DNA of 64,000 nucleotides. Source: Pseudonocardia sp. (lineage in GTDB: Bacteria > Actinomycetota > Actinomycetes > Mycobacteriales > Pseudonocardiaceae). A program made the position numbers and the translations under genes. This document shows positions 57,107 through 64,000 of the stretch, one piece after another. The stretch covers positions 49,033 to 113,032 of the forward strand of contig NZ_JAODNI010000220.1 of the NCBI RefSeq assembly GCF_025465255.1, in the 5' to 3' direction. Numbering within the stretch: the first letter of the stretch is position 1; every line of letters begins with the position of its first letter. The notes under the pieces are model-generated. The model searched no databases, was not told the DNA's origin, and worked only from the letters and a program-made list of their open reading frames with translations.

Positions 57107-57826
57107 TCAGCGCACGTAGATCAGGTCGTGCACCACGCGGCCCTCGACCTTCGCCCGCTGCTCGAACTTGGTGAGCGGGCGGAAGTCCGGCCGCGGGTAC
57201 CACCCGTCCGCCCCGGTGCCGGGGGCCCGGTGCAGCTGCGGCTCGGCGTCGCAGACCTCGCGCATCTGCTCCGCGTACTCCTCCCAGTCGGTGGCGAGGT
57301 GCAGCGTCGCCCCGGACGCCAACCGCGACGCGACGAGGGCGACGAACTCGGCCTGCACCAGCCGCCGCTTGTGGTGGCGGCGCTTCGGCCAGGGGTCCGG
57401 GAAGTACACCCGGACGCCGTCGAGCGACCCCGGCGCGACGGCGTGTTCGAGCAGCTCCACGGCGTCCCCGCGCAGCATCCGCAGGTTCTCCGTGCCGTCC
57501 GCACGCATCAGCATGACCAGCCGCGCCAGTCCCGGCTCGTAGACCTCGACGGCGAGCAGGTTCACCCCGGGCTCGGCGGCGGCCATCGCGGCCGTCGACT
57601 CCCCGGACCCGGAGCCGATCTCCAGGATCAGCGGGGCCGTCCGGCCGAACGTGGCGGCGGCGTCGAAGGTGCCGGCCCGGACCGCGTCCGCGACGTCACC
57701 GCCGTAGACCGACCACCACTCGTCCCAGGCGCGCTGCTGGCCCTCCGTCAGCCGGTTGCGGTGCTGGACGAAGCTCGGGATGCGTGCCGGGCGATCCACC
57801 TCGGGCCGGGTGTCCTGCTCAGGCAC
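57107..57826 (-). CDS. trmB: tRNA (guanine-N7-)-methyltransferase
   Basis: 239 residues. The AdoMet site is LILEIGSGSGESTAAMA, with NLLAVEVYEPGLARL after it. The TrmB hallmark VYFPDPWPKRRHHKRRLVQ and the C-terminal ATDWEEYAEQM and RPLTKFEQRAKVEGRVVHDL follow. It makes m7G46 in tRNA. The GTG start overlaps the end of the upstream glycosyltransferase gene by eight bases, so it is translated from that message. Confidence 0.95.
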   Translation of the reverse strand: MPEQDTRPEVDRPARIPSFVQHRNRLTEGQQRAWDEWWSVYGGDVADAVRAGTFDAAATFGRTAPLILEIGSGSGESTAAMAAAEPGVNLLAVEVYEPGLARLVMLMRADGTENLRMLRGDAVELLEHAVAPGSLDGVRVYFPDPWPKRRHHKRRLVQAEFVALVASRLASGATLHLATDWEEYAEQMREVCDAEPQLHRAPGTGADGWYPRPDFRPLTKFEQRAKVEGRVVHDLIYVR

Positions 57827-58829
57827 CGGCGTTCGAGGCGGGCAGCCGGACGTGGGCGGTGGCGCCGGGGAGCCTGCCGCGCAGGTAGCCCGCGGCGGTC
57901 CAGCCCAGGCAGTACACGATCGCGGCCGCGGATTTCGGGCGGCGTCGCAGCAGCTCCCGGAGGACGCCCTTGGGCAGCACGGCGGCGACGTAGCCGCGCT
58001 CGGTGGACAGCGCGTCGTCGCTGCCGACCAGCCCGGCGACGGCGGCCTTCGACAGGCCCTCCGCCCAGCTGCGCCGGCGCAGGTACTCCCAGTGCACGCG
58101 GTCCTCGCTGACCCGGTGGTCCACCGCGGCCCGCGGCTCGAACAGGATCCGGGCCGGCCGGCCGTCCTTCTTGTAGGCCTGGGAGGCCCGGATGCAGAGC
58201 TCGGTCTCCTCGCAGCCCAACGGGTTCTTGCCGATCCGGCCGATGTCCTCGGCGAACCCGCCGACCCGCTTGAACACCTCGGCGCGCAGGGACATGTTGC
58301 AGCCCATGAGGTTGCGCATCTCGGCCGCCGTGGTGGGCTGGCCGGTGTAGGTGCAGCCGACGACCCAGTCGAGCTCGCCCGTCGCGTCGCGGTTGTCCGG
58401 GGCGTAGCCCGGCAGCATCACGGGGCGGCGCTCCGGCCACCGGGGGTGCGCGATGCCGCCGACGCCGATGACGGCCGGGTCCGCGTACGGGGTCAGCAGG
58501 GCCCGCAGCCAGCCGGGGCGGGCCGCGGCGTCGTCGTCGAGGAAGACGACGATCTCACCGGTCGCCGCCTCGACGGCGGTGTTCCGTGCCCCCGAGAGTC
58601 CCTGCCGGTGGACGCTCGGCAGCACCCGCACCCCGCGGGGGCCGAAGGTGTGCGAGGCCCGTTCGAGCAGGGTGTCGTTGTGGTCGACGACCACGATCGT
58701 CTCGGCTGCTGCGACGTCCTGCGCCGCGACGGACTCGACGGCGGCGACGATGTCGAACCATCGCTTGTCCGTGTAGACGCAGATGACGACGCTCGCCGTC
58801 ACGGCCGGGTCGGGCTGGGCCGGGTTCAC
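57819..58829 (-). CDS. Family 2 glycosyltransferase
   Basis: 336 residues, GT-A fold. SVVICVYTDKRWFDIVAAVESV begins the nucleotide-binding domain; IVVVDHND and the metal-binding FLDDDAAARPGW (DxD type) follow, then NMSLRAEVFKRVGGFAEDIGRIG and GCEETELCIRA with the catalytic acid. It should transfer an NDP-sugar to a glycan or lipid. One C-terminal hydrophobic patch (AAAIVYCLGWTAAGYL) may bind the membrane. GAGGAG nine bases before GTG 58829 supports the start. Confidence 0.87.
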   Translation of the reverse strand: MNPAQPDPAVTASVVICVYTDKRWFDIVAAVESVAAQDVAAAETIVVVDHNDTLLERASHTFGPRGVRVLPSVHRQGLSGARNTAVEAATGEIVVFLDDDAAARPGWLRALLTPYADPAVIGVGGIAHPRWPERRPVMLPGYAPDNRDATGELDWVVGCTYTGQPTTAAEMRNLMGCNMSLRAEVFKRVGGFAEDIGRIGKNPLGCEETELCIRASQAYKKDGRPARILFEPRAAVDHRVSEDRVHWEYLRRRSWAEGLSKAAVAGLVGSDDALSTERGYVAAVLPKGVLRELLRRRPKSAAAIVYCLGWTAAGYLRGRLPGATAHVRLPASNAGA

Positions 58830-58885
58830 TTCGACGGTCTCCTCACGGGCGGTGCGTGCGACCGCCGTCCGCACCCGATCAGGTG

Positions 58886-59863
58886 TCAGGACTTGCGGCG
58901 GTCGGCTCGGCGATGCTCGGAGAGCAGGGTACGCAGCACCCGGGTGCCGTCCGCGAAGGTCCTCAGGTTCGTCTCGCCGAAGATCCGCAGCTTCTCCACC
59001 GACGGCACCTCGGTGATCCTCAGCCCGGCGGCGGCGATCCGGCAGTTCAGCACGGTCTCGATCTCGAACCCGTCGCCCCAGAGCATGGCGCCGTCCTCGG
59101 GGAGCGGGAGGCCGGGGTCGGGCAGTTCGAGCAGCGGCAGCAGGTCCGCCCAGAAGGCGTTGTAGCCGTAGCAGAGGTCCGTGTACGACGTGCCGAACAG
59201 CGCGTTGGCCACGGTGTTCAGCCCGGCGTTCCCGGTCTTGCGGAGCAGCGTGATGTCCTCGCTGCCGCCGCCGCGGGCGAACCGGCTGCCCTTGGCGAAG
59301 TCCGCGCCCGCGACGAGGGCGGAGACGAACGCCGGGATCTCCGCCGGGTCCGCGGAGCCGTCCGCGTCGAACATGACGATGACGTCGCCGGTGGCCGCCG
59401 CGAAGCCGCACGCCATGGCGTTGCCCTTGCCCTTGCGGGTCTGGGTGATGCAGCGCACCCACGGCAGTGTCCGGCGGGCGGTGCCGAGCGTGTCGTCCGT
59501 CGAGTTGCCGTCGACGACGATGATCTCGTGCACGGCCGGGCGCACCGCCGCGATCGCGGGGAGCACGACCTCGAGGTTCCGGGCCTCGTTCCGCGTCGGG
59601 ACGATGACCGTGACGGCCGGGTTCGCCGAGCGCCGCGGCGACGGGCGGGGCCGCGGGCGCCGGCTGAGCTCCGGCGGGGGCACGGGCCGCAGCGGCGGAC
59701 GTCCGCCGTAGGGGGCTCCGTGGGGGGCGGCGTACGGCGGGCCGTACTGGCCCGGGCCGGGGTACTGGACCGGCTGCTGCCCCGGGCGCGGGTCCGGGTG
59801 CGGCGGCGCGCCCGGCACCACCCCACGTGTGGGGGCCGGACGGGGCGTCGAAACGGCGCTCAC
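58886..59863 (-). CDS. Family 2 glycosyltransferase, dolichol-phosphate-mannose-synthase-like
   Basis: 325 residues. A Pro/Gly/Tyr-rich N-terminal tail (1-78) precedes the GT domain VTVIVPTRNEARNLEVVLPAI, with VVDGNSTDDT, TRKGKGNAMACGFAAATGDVIVMFDADGSADPAEI (DAD metal motif) and KGSRFARGGGSEDITLLRKTGN. Members of this group make polyprenyl-phosphate sugars or related donors. That is notable given two GT87 enzymes in the window that need such donors, though no linkage is shown. GGAGG four bases before GTG 59863. First gene of a GT2-GT2-trmB unit. Confidence 0.86.
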   Translation of the reverse strand: MSAVSTPRPAPTRGVVPGAPPHPDPRPGQQPVQYPGPGQYGPPYAAPHGAPYGGRPPLRPVPPPELSRRPRPRPSPRRSANPAVTVIVPTRNEARNLEVVLPAIAAVRPAVHEIIVVDGNSTDDTLGTARRTLPWVRCITQTRKGKGNAMACGFAAATGDVIVMFDADGSADPAEIPAFVSALVAGADFAKGSRFARGGGSEDITLLRKTGNAGLNTVANALFGTSYTDLCYGYNAFWADLLPLLELPDPGLPLPEDGAMLWGDGFEIETVLNCRIAAAGLRITEVPSVEKLRIFGETNLRTFADGTRVLRTLLSEHRRADRRKS

Positions 59864-60101
59864 ACAACCTCCATACAGGTCCGCTCGATGATGACAACGA
59901 GGACACGACCACTCGGATGTGCGTGATCGACATCTCCACCCGTTAGGACGCACCATCAGGTGGCGGGGTTGCCCCGGAACCGCGGGAATCCTCGTCCGGG
60001 TGATCGCGGTGTGGTCCGCACCGTTCGGCGCGCTCCGATCGTGTGCGGATCCTCGTACTACTACTGATCCGGAACCGCCCGCGATCCGCCAGTCTTCGGG
60101 C

Positions 60102-62012
60102 ATGTCCGCACCGACGGGAACTCCCGACCGGATCACCGAGCTCGCCGCCGAGCTGGGTCGTCTCGGTCGCCGCCTCGACGACATGGGGTCGGAGCTGCTC
60201 ACACTCGCGGCAGGGCCGGGGCACGTCCCGCAGCCGCCCGACGGTCCGCTGTACCCGGGCCGGCCGCAGTACCCGGGCACCCAGCCGTACCAGGGCATCC
60301 AGCCGTACCCGGGCATCCAGCCGTACCAGGGCGCCCGGGCTCACCCGGGCGTCCAGCCGTCCCCGGGTGCCCCGCAGCTTCCCGGGCCCGCTCCGCGCCC
60401 GCCCCGGCCCGCGCGCGGCCGAGTGCTCGGGGCCTGGGTCTCCTCGCTGTCCGGTGCCCGGCTGCTGGCCTGGACCGGCGGCGCGGTGACGCTGCTCGGC
60501 GTCGCCATGCTGCTCGTGCTCGCGGCGTCCCGCGGCTGGTTCTCCCCCGGCGCCCGGGTGGGGCTCGGCGCGGTGCTCGGCCTCGCCCTCGTCGGGCTCG
60601 CCGTGCGCTTGCACCGCAAGGACTCGCCGGTCGGTGCGCCGGCCCTGGCCGGGACCGGCGTCGCGGCCCTCTACCTGGACGTCGCGGCCGCGACTGCGTT
60701 GTACGGCTTCCTGCCCGATGTCGCCGGGCTGGCGCTCGCGCTGCTCGTCGCGGCGGGTGGGATCGCCCTCGCGGACGCATGGCGGTCCCGGCTGCTCGCC
60801 GTCGGCGCCGTGGTGGGCGCGGCGGTGCTCGCACCGTTCGTGACCGACGGCTTCACCCCTTTGCTGGTCGCGCTCGTGCTCGCGCTGCAGGTCGCCGCGG
60901 CAGCCGCGGTCGTGCGCCGCGGCTGGCCGACGCTGGTCCCCGTCGCGGCCGCCTGGCCCGCGCTCTACGGCATGGTCGCGGCCGGGACGTCCTGGTACGA
61001 CAGCACCCCGGCCGCGATCGCCGCGAGCGTCGCGGTGCTGGTCGTCGGGGTCGCGCTCGCCGCGCCCATGGCCGTACGGCCGGCGACCGGGCAGGGGGCC
61101 GCCGCCGCGGTCGCCGTCTCGGCCCTGCCGACGCTCACTGTCGGCGCACTGCTGCAGGGCTGGCGCGGCGCGGTGCTCGCCGCAGGCGCCGCCGTCGTCC
61201 TGCTCGGGTTCAGTGCCTGGCCCGCTCCGGCGAAGGCGATCCGGATCACCGCGCTGACCGCCGGTGCCGTGGCTCTCTTCCAGGCCACGATGCTCGTCTT
61301 CGACGGCGCGCCGCAGCACGCCGTGCTCCTCGGCCAGGGCGTCGTCCTGGCCGTCCTCGCGGCGGTGCTGAAGGCCAGGCTGCCGCTGCTCGTCGGCGGG
61401 GTGTACGGCGTGGTCGGTGTGCTGCTGGCCGTGGCCGAGGAGGTTCCGCCGCAGGCGCTGGCGGCATTCCCGCGGTGGCCGTTCCTCGCAGGTGCGGAGA
61501 TCCGGACCGGCGCGCTCGTGGCCGCGCTCGGGCTGTCCGCGCTGATCCTGGCGCTCGCCGTCGCGGTGCTGGCCGCCGCCGGGCGGACCGGGGTGGTCCG
61601 GGCGGACTCGTCGACGGCCGGGCTCTGGGTCCCGACCGGCCTGGTCGGGCTGTACGGCGCCGCGGGCCTGGTGCTCGCCGCCGCGCTGCTGATCTCGCCC
61701 GACCGCGACGGGTTCCTGCTCGGGCACGCCGCCGTCACGGTGTCCTGGGCGGTCGCCGCGCTGGTGCTGCTGGCCCGCGGGATCAGCCGGGCCGCGCTGC
61801 GGGTGACGGGGCTGGTGCTCGTCGGGGCGGCGGTGGCGAAACTCGTGCTGTTCGACCTCACGGCCCTCGACGGCCTGGCGCGCGTCGCCGCGTTCCTGGG
61901 CGCCGGTCTGGTGCTGCTCGCGGCCGGGACCCGGTACGCGAAGGTCGTGGCTGCGGCCCAGGAGGAACCGGCGCGGGCGGAGGAGACGCCCTCAACCCCG
62001 GCCGGGGCCTGA
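60102..62012 (+). CDS. DUF2339 multi-spanning membrane protein
   Basis: 636 residues with an N-terminal coiled coil (DRITELAAELGRLGRRLDDMGSELLTL), a Pro/Gln/Tyr-rich segment with YPGxQPY repeats (about 50-85), and then around sixteen hydrophobic helices. This is the DUF2339 layout; function unknown. It contains the usual GGAVTLLGVAMLLVLA and GPALAGTGVAALYL-like stretches near the start of the membrane part. ATG 60102 has no ribosome site; CAGTCT lies six bases before it, suggesting a leaderless message. It overlaps the convergent PH-domain gene by 21 bases. Confidence 0.83.
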   Translation: MSAPTGTPDRITELAAELGRLGRRLDDMGSELLTLAAGPGHVPQPPDGPLYPGRPQYPGTQPYQGIQPYPGIQPYQGARAHPGVQPSPGAPQLPGPAPRPPRPARGRVLGAWVSSLSGARLLAWTGGAVTLLGVAMLLVLAASRGWFSPGARVGLGAVLGLALVGLAVRLHRKDSPVGAPALAGTGVAALYLDVAAATALYGFLPDVAGLALALLVAAGGIALADAWRSRLLAVGAVVGAAVLAPFVTDGFTPLLVALVLALQVAAAAAVVRRGWPTLVPVAAAWPALYGMVAAGTSWYDSTPAAIAASVAVLVVGVALAAPMAVRPATGQGAAAAVAVSALPTLTVGALLQGWRGAVLAAGAAVVLLGFSAWPAPAKAIRITALTAGAVALFQATMLVFDGAPQHAVLLGQGVVLAVLAAVLKARLPLLVGGVYGVVGVLLAVAEEVPPQALAAFPRWPFLAGAEIRTGALVAALGLSALILALAVAVLAAAGRTGVVRADSSTAGLWVPTGLVGLYGAAGLVLAAALLISPDRDGFLLGHAAVTVSWAVAALVLLARGISRAALRVTGLVLVGAAVAKLVLFDLTALDGLARVAAFLGAGLVLLAAGTRYAKVVAAAQEEPARAEETPSTPAGA

Positions 62013-63560
62013 CGACCGGACGAACGGGGACAGCAGGCCGGGGACCGCCCCGGCGGCGAACTCCACCCCGTCGACGGCGGCGGCGTCGTGGGCGGTGAAC
62101 GCGCCCCGGCCCGCGGCCGTCGTCGCGGTCACGGTGACCAGGCCGGCGTGGCGCTGCCACGGGGACTGCCGGATCCGCCAGCCGATGACCCCGTCCCGCC
62201 GCAGCGCGACCGTGCTGCGCCGCAGCGACCCCGAACGCGTCACCAGGTAGCGGCCGGTGAGGCCGTGCCCGAGGTTGGCGGCGGCATCCCGCGCGAACAG
62301 CAGGGCGACGGGCGTGGCCGGCACCATGAGCACGACCGCCGCGACGACCAGCGGCGTCACCGGCACGAGCAGACCGGGCAGCGCCAGCGCCAGCACCGGG
62401 ACGGCGACGCACAGCAGCGCCCGGGCGAGCCGCCGGCGGCGGGCGGCGGCCGGGTGCGGGGTGAGCGGCTGCGCGGTCGGGCACAGCGACTCGCCCAGCA
62501 CCACCGCCGCCACCCGCTCGGCCAACGAGCGCGGCGCCGCCGGCAGCAGGGTCCGGTGCTCCGTGCTCTCCGCGTCCGAGCCGACGACCAGGCCGGTGGC
62601 GACGGCGTCGAGCCGGGCGGCCCCGGCGAGCCGCACCCCCAGCGGCTCGACGAGCTCCACGCCGTGCAGCCGACGCTCCTCCAAGGAGATCGAGCGGGTG
62701 GTCGCCACGCCGCGGCGCACCCGCAGCGTCCCGCCCGGCTCGCGGTCCAGCCGGAAGTGACCCCACGTCTCGGCGTAGAGCGCGAGTGCGGACAGCCCGC
62801 CGACCAGCAGCAGGACGCCCACCAGGACGACCGCCACGACGGCCGGGGAGACCGCCCGGGAAGCCGCACCGACGACGCCGAACAGGCCGTCGCGGAGCCC
62901 GAGCCAGTCCGCGAGCTGCAGCAGGATCCCGGGGACGCCGATCGCGAGCAGCGGGGTCGCGGCGGTGAGCAGGCCGTAGCGTATCCAGCGGGGATCGCCG
63001 CTCGCGATACGGCCGTCCCCGGGCCCGGCCTGCGGGCCACCCGCGGAGCGGACCCGGTCCAGCAGGACCGTCCGGAGCCGGTCGGCCTCGAGGCGGTCGA
63101 CCGGGCGCAGCTGCAGGATCGTCTCGCCGGTACCGCTGCGCTGCCCGGTGCCCACCCGCAGCGCGACCAGGCCGAACGTCCGCAGCACCGGACCGGCCGT
63201 CACGTCGACCGTGCGGATGCGCTGCAGCGCGAGGCTCCGCCGCTGTCGGACCAGGACCCCGGAGCGGACCTCGACGCGCTCGGGCGTCACGCGGTAGCGG
63301 GCGCGCCGCCAGCTCAGCCGGGCCGCCAGCGCCGCGACGGCCACGATCACGAGTGCGGCGGTCAGCGTCGCGGCGAGGGCGACGGGCAGCCGGGCCGGGT
63401 CGCGGATCGCGACGCCGACGAGCGTGAGCGCCCCGGCGAGGGTGACCAGCCCGGCCACCAGCACGACCGTCACGGCGACGGCGCGGCCGTCGAGCGCGGC
63501 CCAGTCCCCCTCCGGCGGCTCGACCCCGGCCGGCACGGTGACAGCGGCGCTCACCGGCAC
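61992..63560 (-). CDS. Bacterial PH domain membrane protein (DUF304, YdbT-like)
   Basis: 522 residues. Helix pairs occur at about 28-80, 205-285 and 390-440, alternating with bPH2/DUF304 domains. The first has RARYRVTPERVEVRSGVLVRQRRSLALQRIRTVDV, the second HFRLDREPGGTLRVRRGVATTRSISLEERRLHGVELVEP and the third GRYLVTRSGSLRRSTVALRRDGVIGWRIRQSPWQRHAG. This three-domain form matches YdbT. YdbS/YdbT-type proteins give resistance to antimicrobials in Bacillus; function here is unknown. GTG 63560 has GGGGGA seven bases upstream; GTGs at 63554 and 63575 are possible too. A YdbS-like partner may be the cut gene or lie beyond the edge. Confidence 0.85.
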   Translation of the reverse strand: MPVSAAVTVPAGVEPPEGDWAALDGRAVAVTVVLVAGLVTLAGALTLVGVAIRDPARLPVALAATLTAALVIVAVAALAARLSWRRARYRVTPERVEVRSGVLVRQRRSLALQRIRTVDVTAGPVLRTFGLVALRVGTGQRSGTGETILQLRPVDRLEADRLRTVLLDRVRSAGGPQAGPGDGRIASGDPRWIRYGLLTAATPLLAIGVPGILLQLADWLGLRDGLFGVVGAASRAVSPAVVAVVLVGVLLLVGGLSALALYAETWGHFRLDREPGGTLRVRRGVATTRSISLEERRLHGVELVEPLGVRLAGAARLDAVATGLVVGSDAESTEHRTLLPAAPRSLAERVAAVVLGESLCPTAQPLTPHPAAARRRRLARALLCVAVPVLALALPGLLVPVTPLVVAAVVLMVPATPVALLFARDAAANLGHGLTGRYLVTRSGSLRRSTVALRRDGVIGWRIRQSPWQRHAGLVTVTATTAAGRGAFTAHDAAAVDGVEFAAGAVPGLLSPFVRSSGPGRG

Positions 63561-63758
63561 GGACCCGTCCCCCACGCTCGCATTCCACCCCCGAACGACC
63601 GGACACCCCGGGACCCGGACCCCGATCCTGCACTCTCCCGCCGACGCGCGACGCGGACCACCCCCCGGGCGGGTGGGAAAGGCGCAGGACCGTTCACTCC
63701 CGGGAACGATCCTGCCGACCGGCCCCGCGGAGCACCGGCCGTGCCGCACTCTTCGGAC

Positions 63759-64000
63759 ATGAACGATCGCCACGCCGCCGCGGTACGCACCCGGCAGGGG
63801 GAGCTGCGGGCCGAGCGGGCGGCCCTGGGCGGCGGCCACCGGGCCGAGAGCCGCTCCGCGCTGGCCCTGGCCCGGCTGGACCTGGCCACCGCGCTCCGGG
63901 CGGAGGTCCTCGGGCTGCGCGCCGACGCCGGGCGCCGGATCGCCCGGACGGGTGGCCGCGGCCGGGCCCGGCTCCCGGAGGTCCTGGGCGCGGCGCTCAC
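63759..64000 (+). CDS. Partial hypothetical protein, cut by the right edge
   Basis: The first 80 residues of a frame still open at the window end: MNDRHAAAVRTRQGELRAERAALGG, then HRAESRSALALARLDLATALRAEV. It is Ala/Arg/Leu-rich and looks helical. No domain is recognised. There is no ribosome site, but CACTCT is six bases before the ATG and the bases between (TCGGAC) nearly equal those before the DUF2339 start, supporting a real leaderless start. Confidence 0.45.
   Translation, partial: MNDRHAAAVRTRQGELRAERAALGGGHRAESRSALALARLDLATALRAEVLGLRADAGRRIARTGGRGRARLPEVLGAAL

Noticed and set aside
63551..64000. 149-codon minus-strand frame at the right edge
   Set aside because: It overlaps the more protein-like plus-strand frame starting at 63759 and the spacer before the PH-domain gene; its composition is Arg/Ser/Ala-biased.
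1..64000. Mobile elements, tRNA or rRNA genes
   Set aside because: No transposase, integrase, terminal repeats with target duplications, tRNA cloverleaf or rRNA segments were recognised on reading both strands; a tRNAscan or Infernal run would be decisive.

Overview
The window is GC-rich actinomycete chromosome close to the replication origin. Several features point that way: seven parS-type centromere sites in the first 750 bp, the conserved cwlM-trxA-trxB-sigM-mutT4-cca block, the ino1-padR-ponA-rpsF-ssb-rpsR-rplI-dnaB block, and heavy use of GTG and leaderless starts. Family make-up and gene order suggest a Pseudonocardiaceae member such as Pseudonocardia. That placement is an inference; no rRNA or full phylogenetic marker was compared. 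There are no phage genes, transposases or CRISPR arrays. Apart from one decayed gene near 42 kb and a few cargo operons, this is core chromosome.

Layout. 1-1028: non-coding parS field, probably just downstream of parAB, which would lie to the left. 1.0-6.2 kb: aminotransferase, GNAT protein, CwlM-like amidase homologue, thioredoxin and thioredoxin reductase. 6.3-12.3 kb: anti-sigma factor, SigM, a secretory pseudokinase, a DUF6049 protein and a Nudix hydrolase. The MurJ flippase normally found in this block is absent. 12.5-17.4 kb: CCA-adding enzyme, MFS protein, YqgE, lipoprotein, DUF427 and SdpI-like genes. 17.5-20.6 kb: leuS behind a probable leucine leader-peptide attenuator. 20.5-23.8 kb: a HEPN/nucleotidyltransferase pair with a UPF0158 fusion, an SDR, and an NlpC/P60 hydrolase with an AT-rich control region. 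23.8-33.2 kb: ino1-padR, DUF5318, class A PBP, two GT87 glycosyltransferases, Nudix and an endonuclease IV-like protein. 33.8-37.7 kb: ribosomal/ssb operon and dnaB, with a perfect LexA box and DnaA-box-like motifs before dnaB.

37.7-42.0 kb: a tightly coupled operon of BioY, an AMP-forming ligase, a thiolase homologue, and ECF ATPase and permease (biotin-type ECF transporter with acyl-CoA enzymes). 42.0-45.6 kb: a decayed gene, DUF3040, and a beta-ketoadipate-like pcaD plus two CoA-transferase subunits. 45.7-51.6 kb: RmlC-like epimerase, BlaI/M56 pair, aldo/keto reductase, an NAD(P)-binding/DUF2867 protein and an AI-2E family permease. 52.3-64 kb: a repeat-bearing hypothetical, an ALO-type FAD oxidase, a 22-bp repeat array, an amidohydrolase, NYN and hotdog proteins, trmB with two family 2 glycosyltransferases, a DUF2339 protein, a PH-domain protein, and a gene cut by the right edge.

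A recurring signal is TANNNT followed by 6-8 bases and then directly ATG/GTG with no Shine-Dalgarno sequence. At least a dozen genes here are therefore probably leaderless. Stop/start overlaps (ATGA, GTGA) mark translationally coupled operons throughout. All coordinates and motif calls were read by eye from the sequence; family names rest on remembered conserved motifs, not on database searches.
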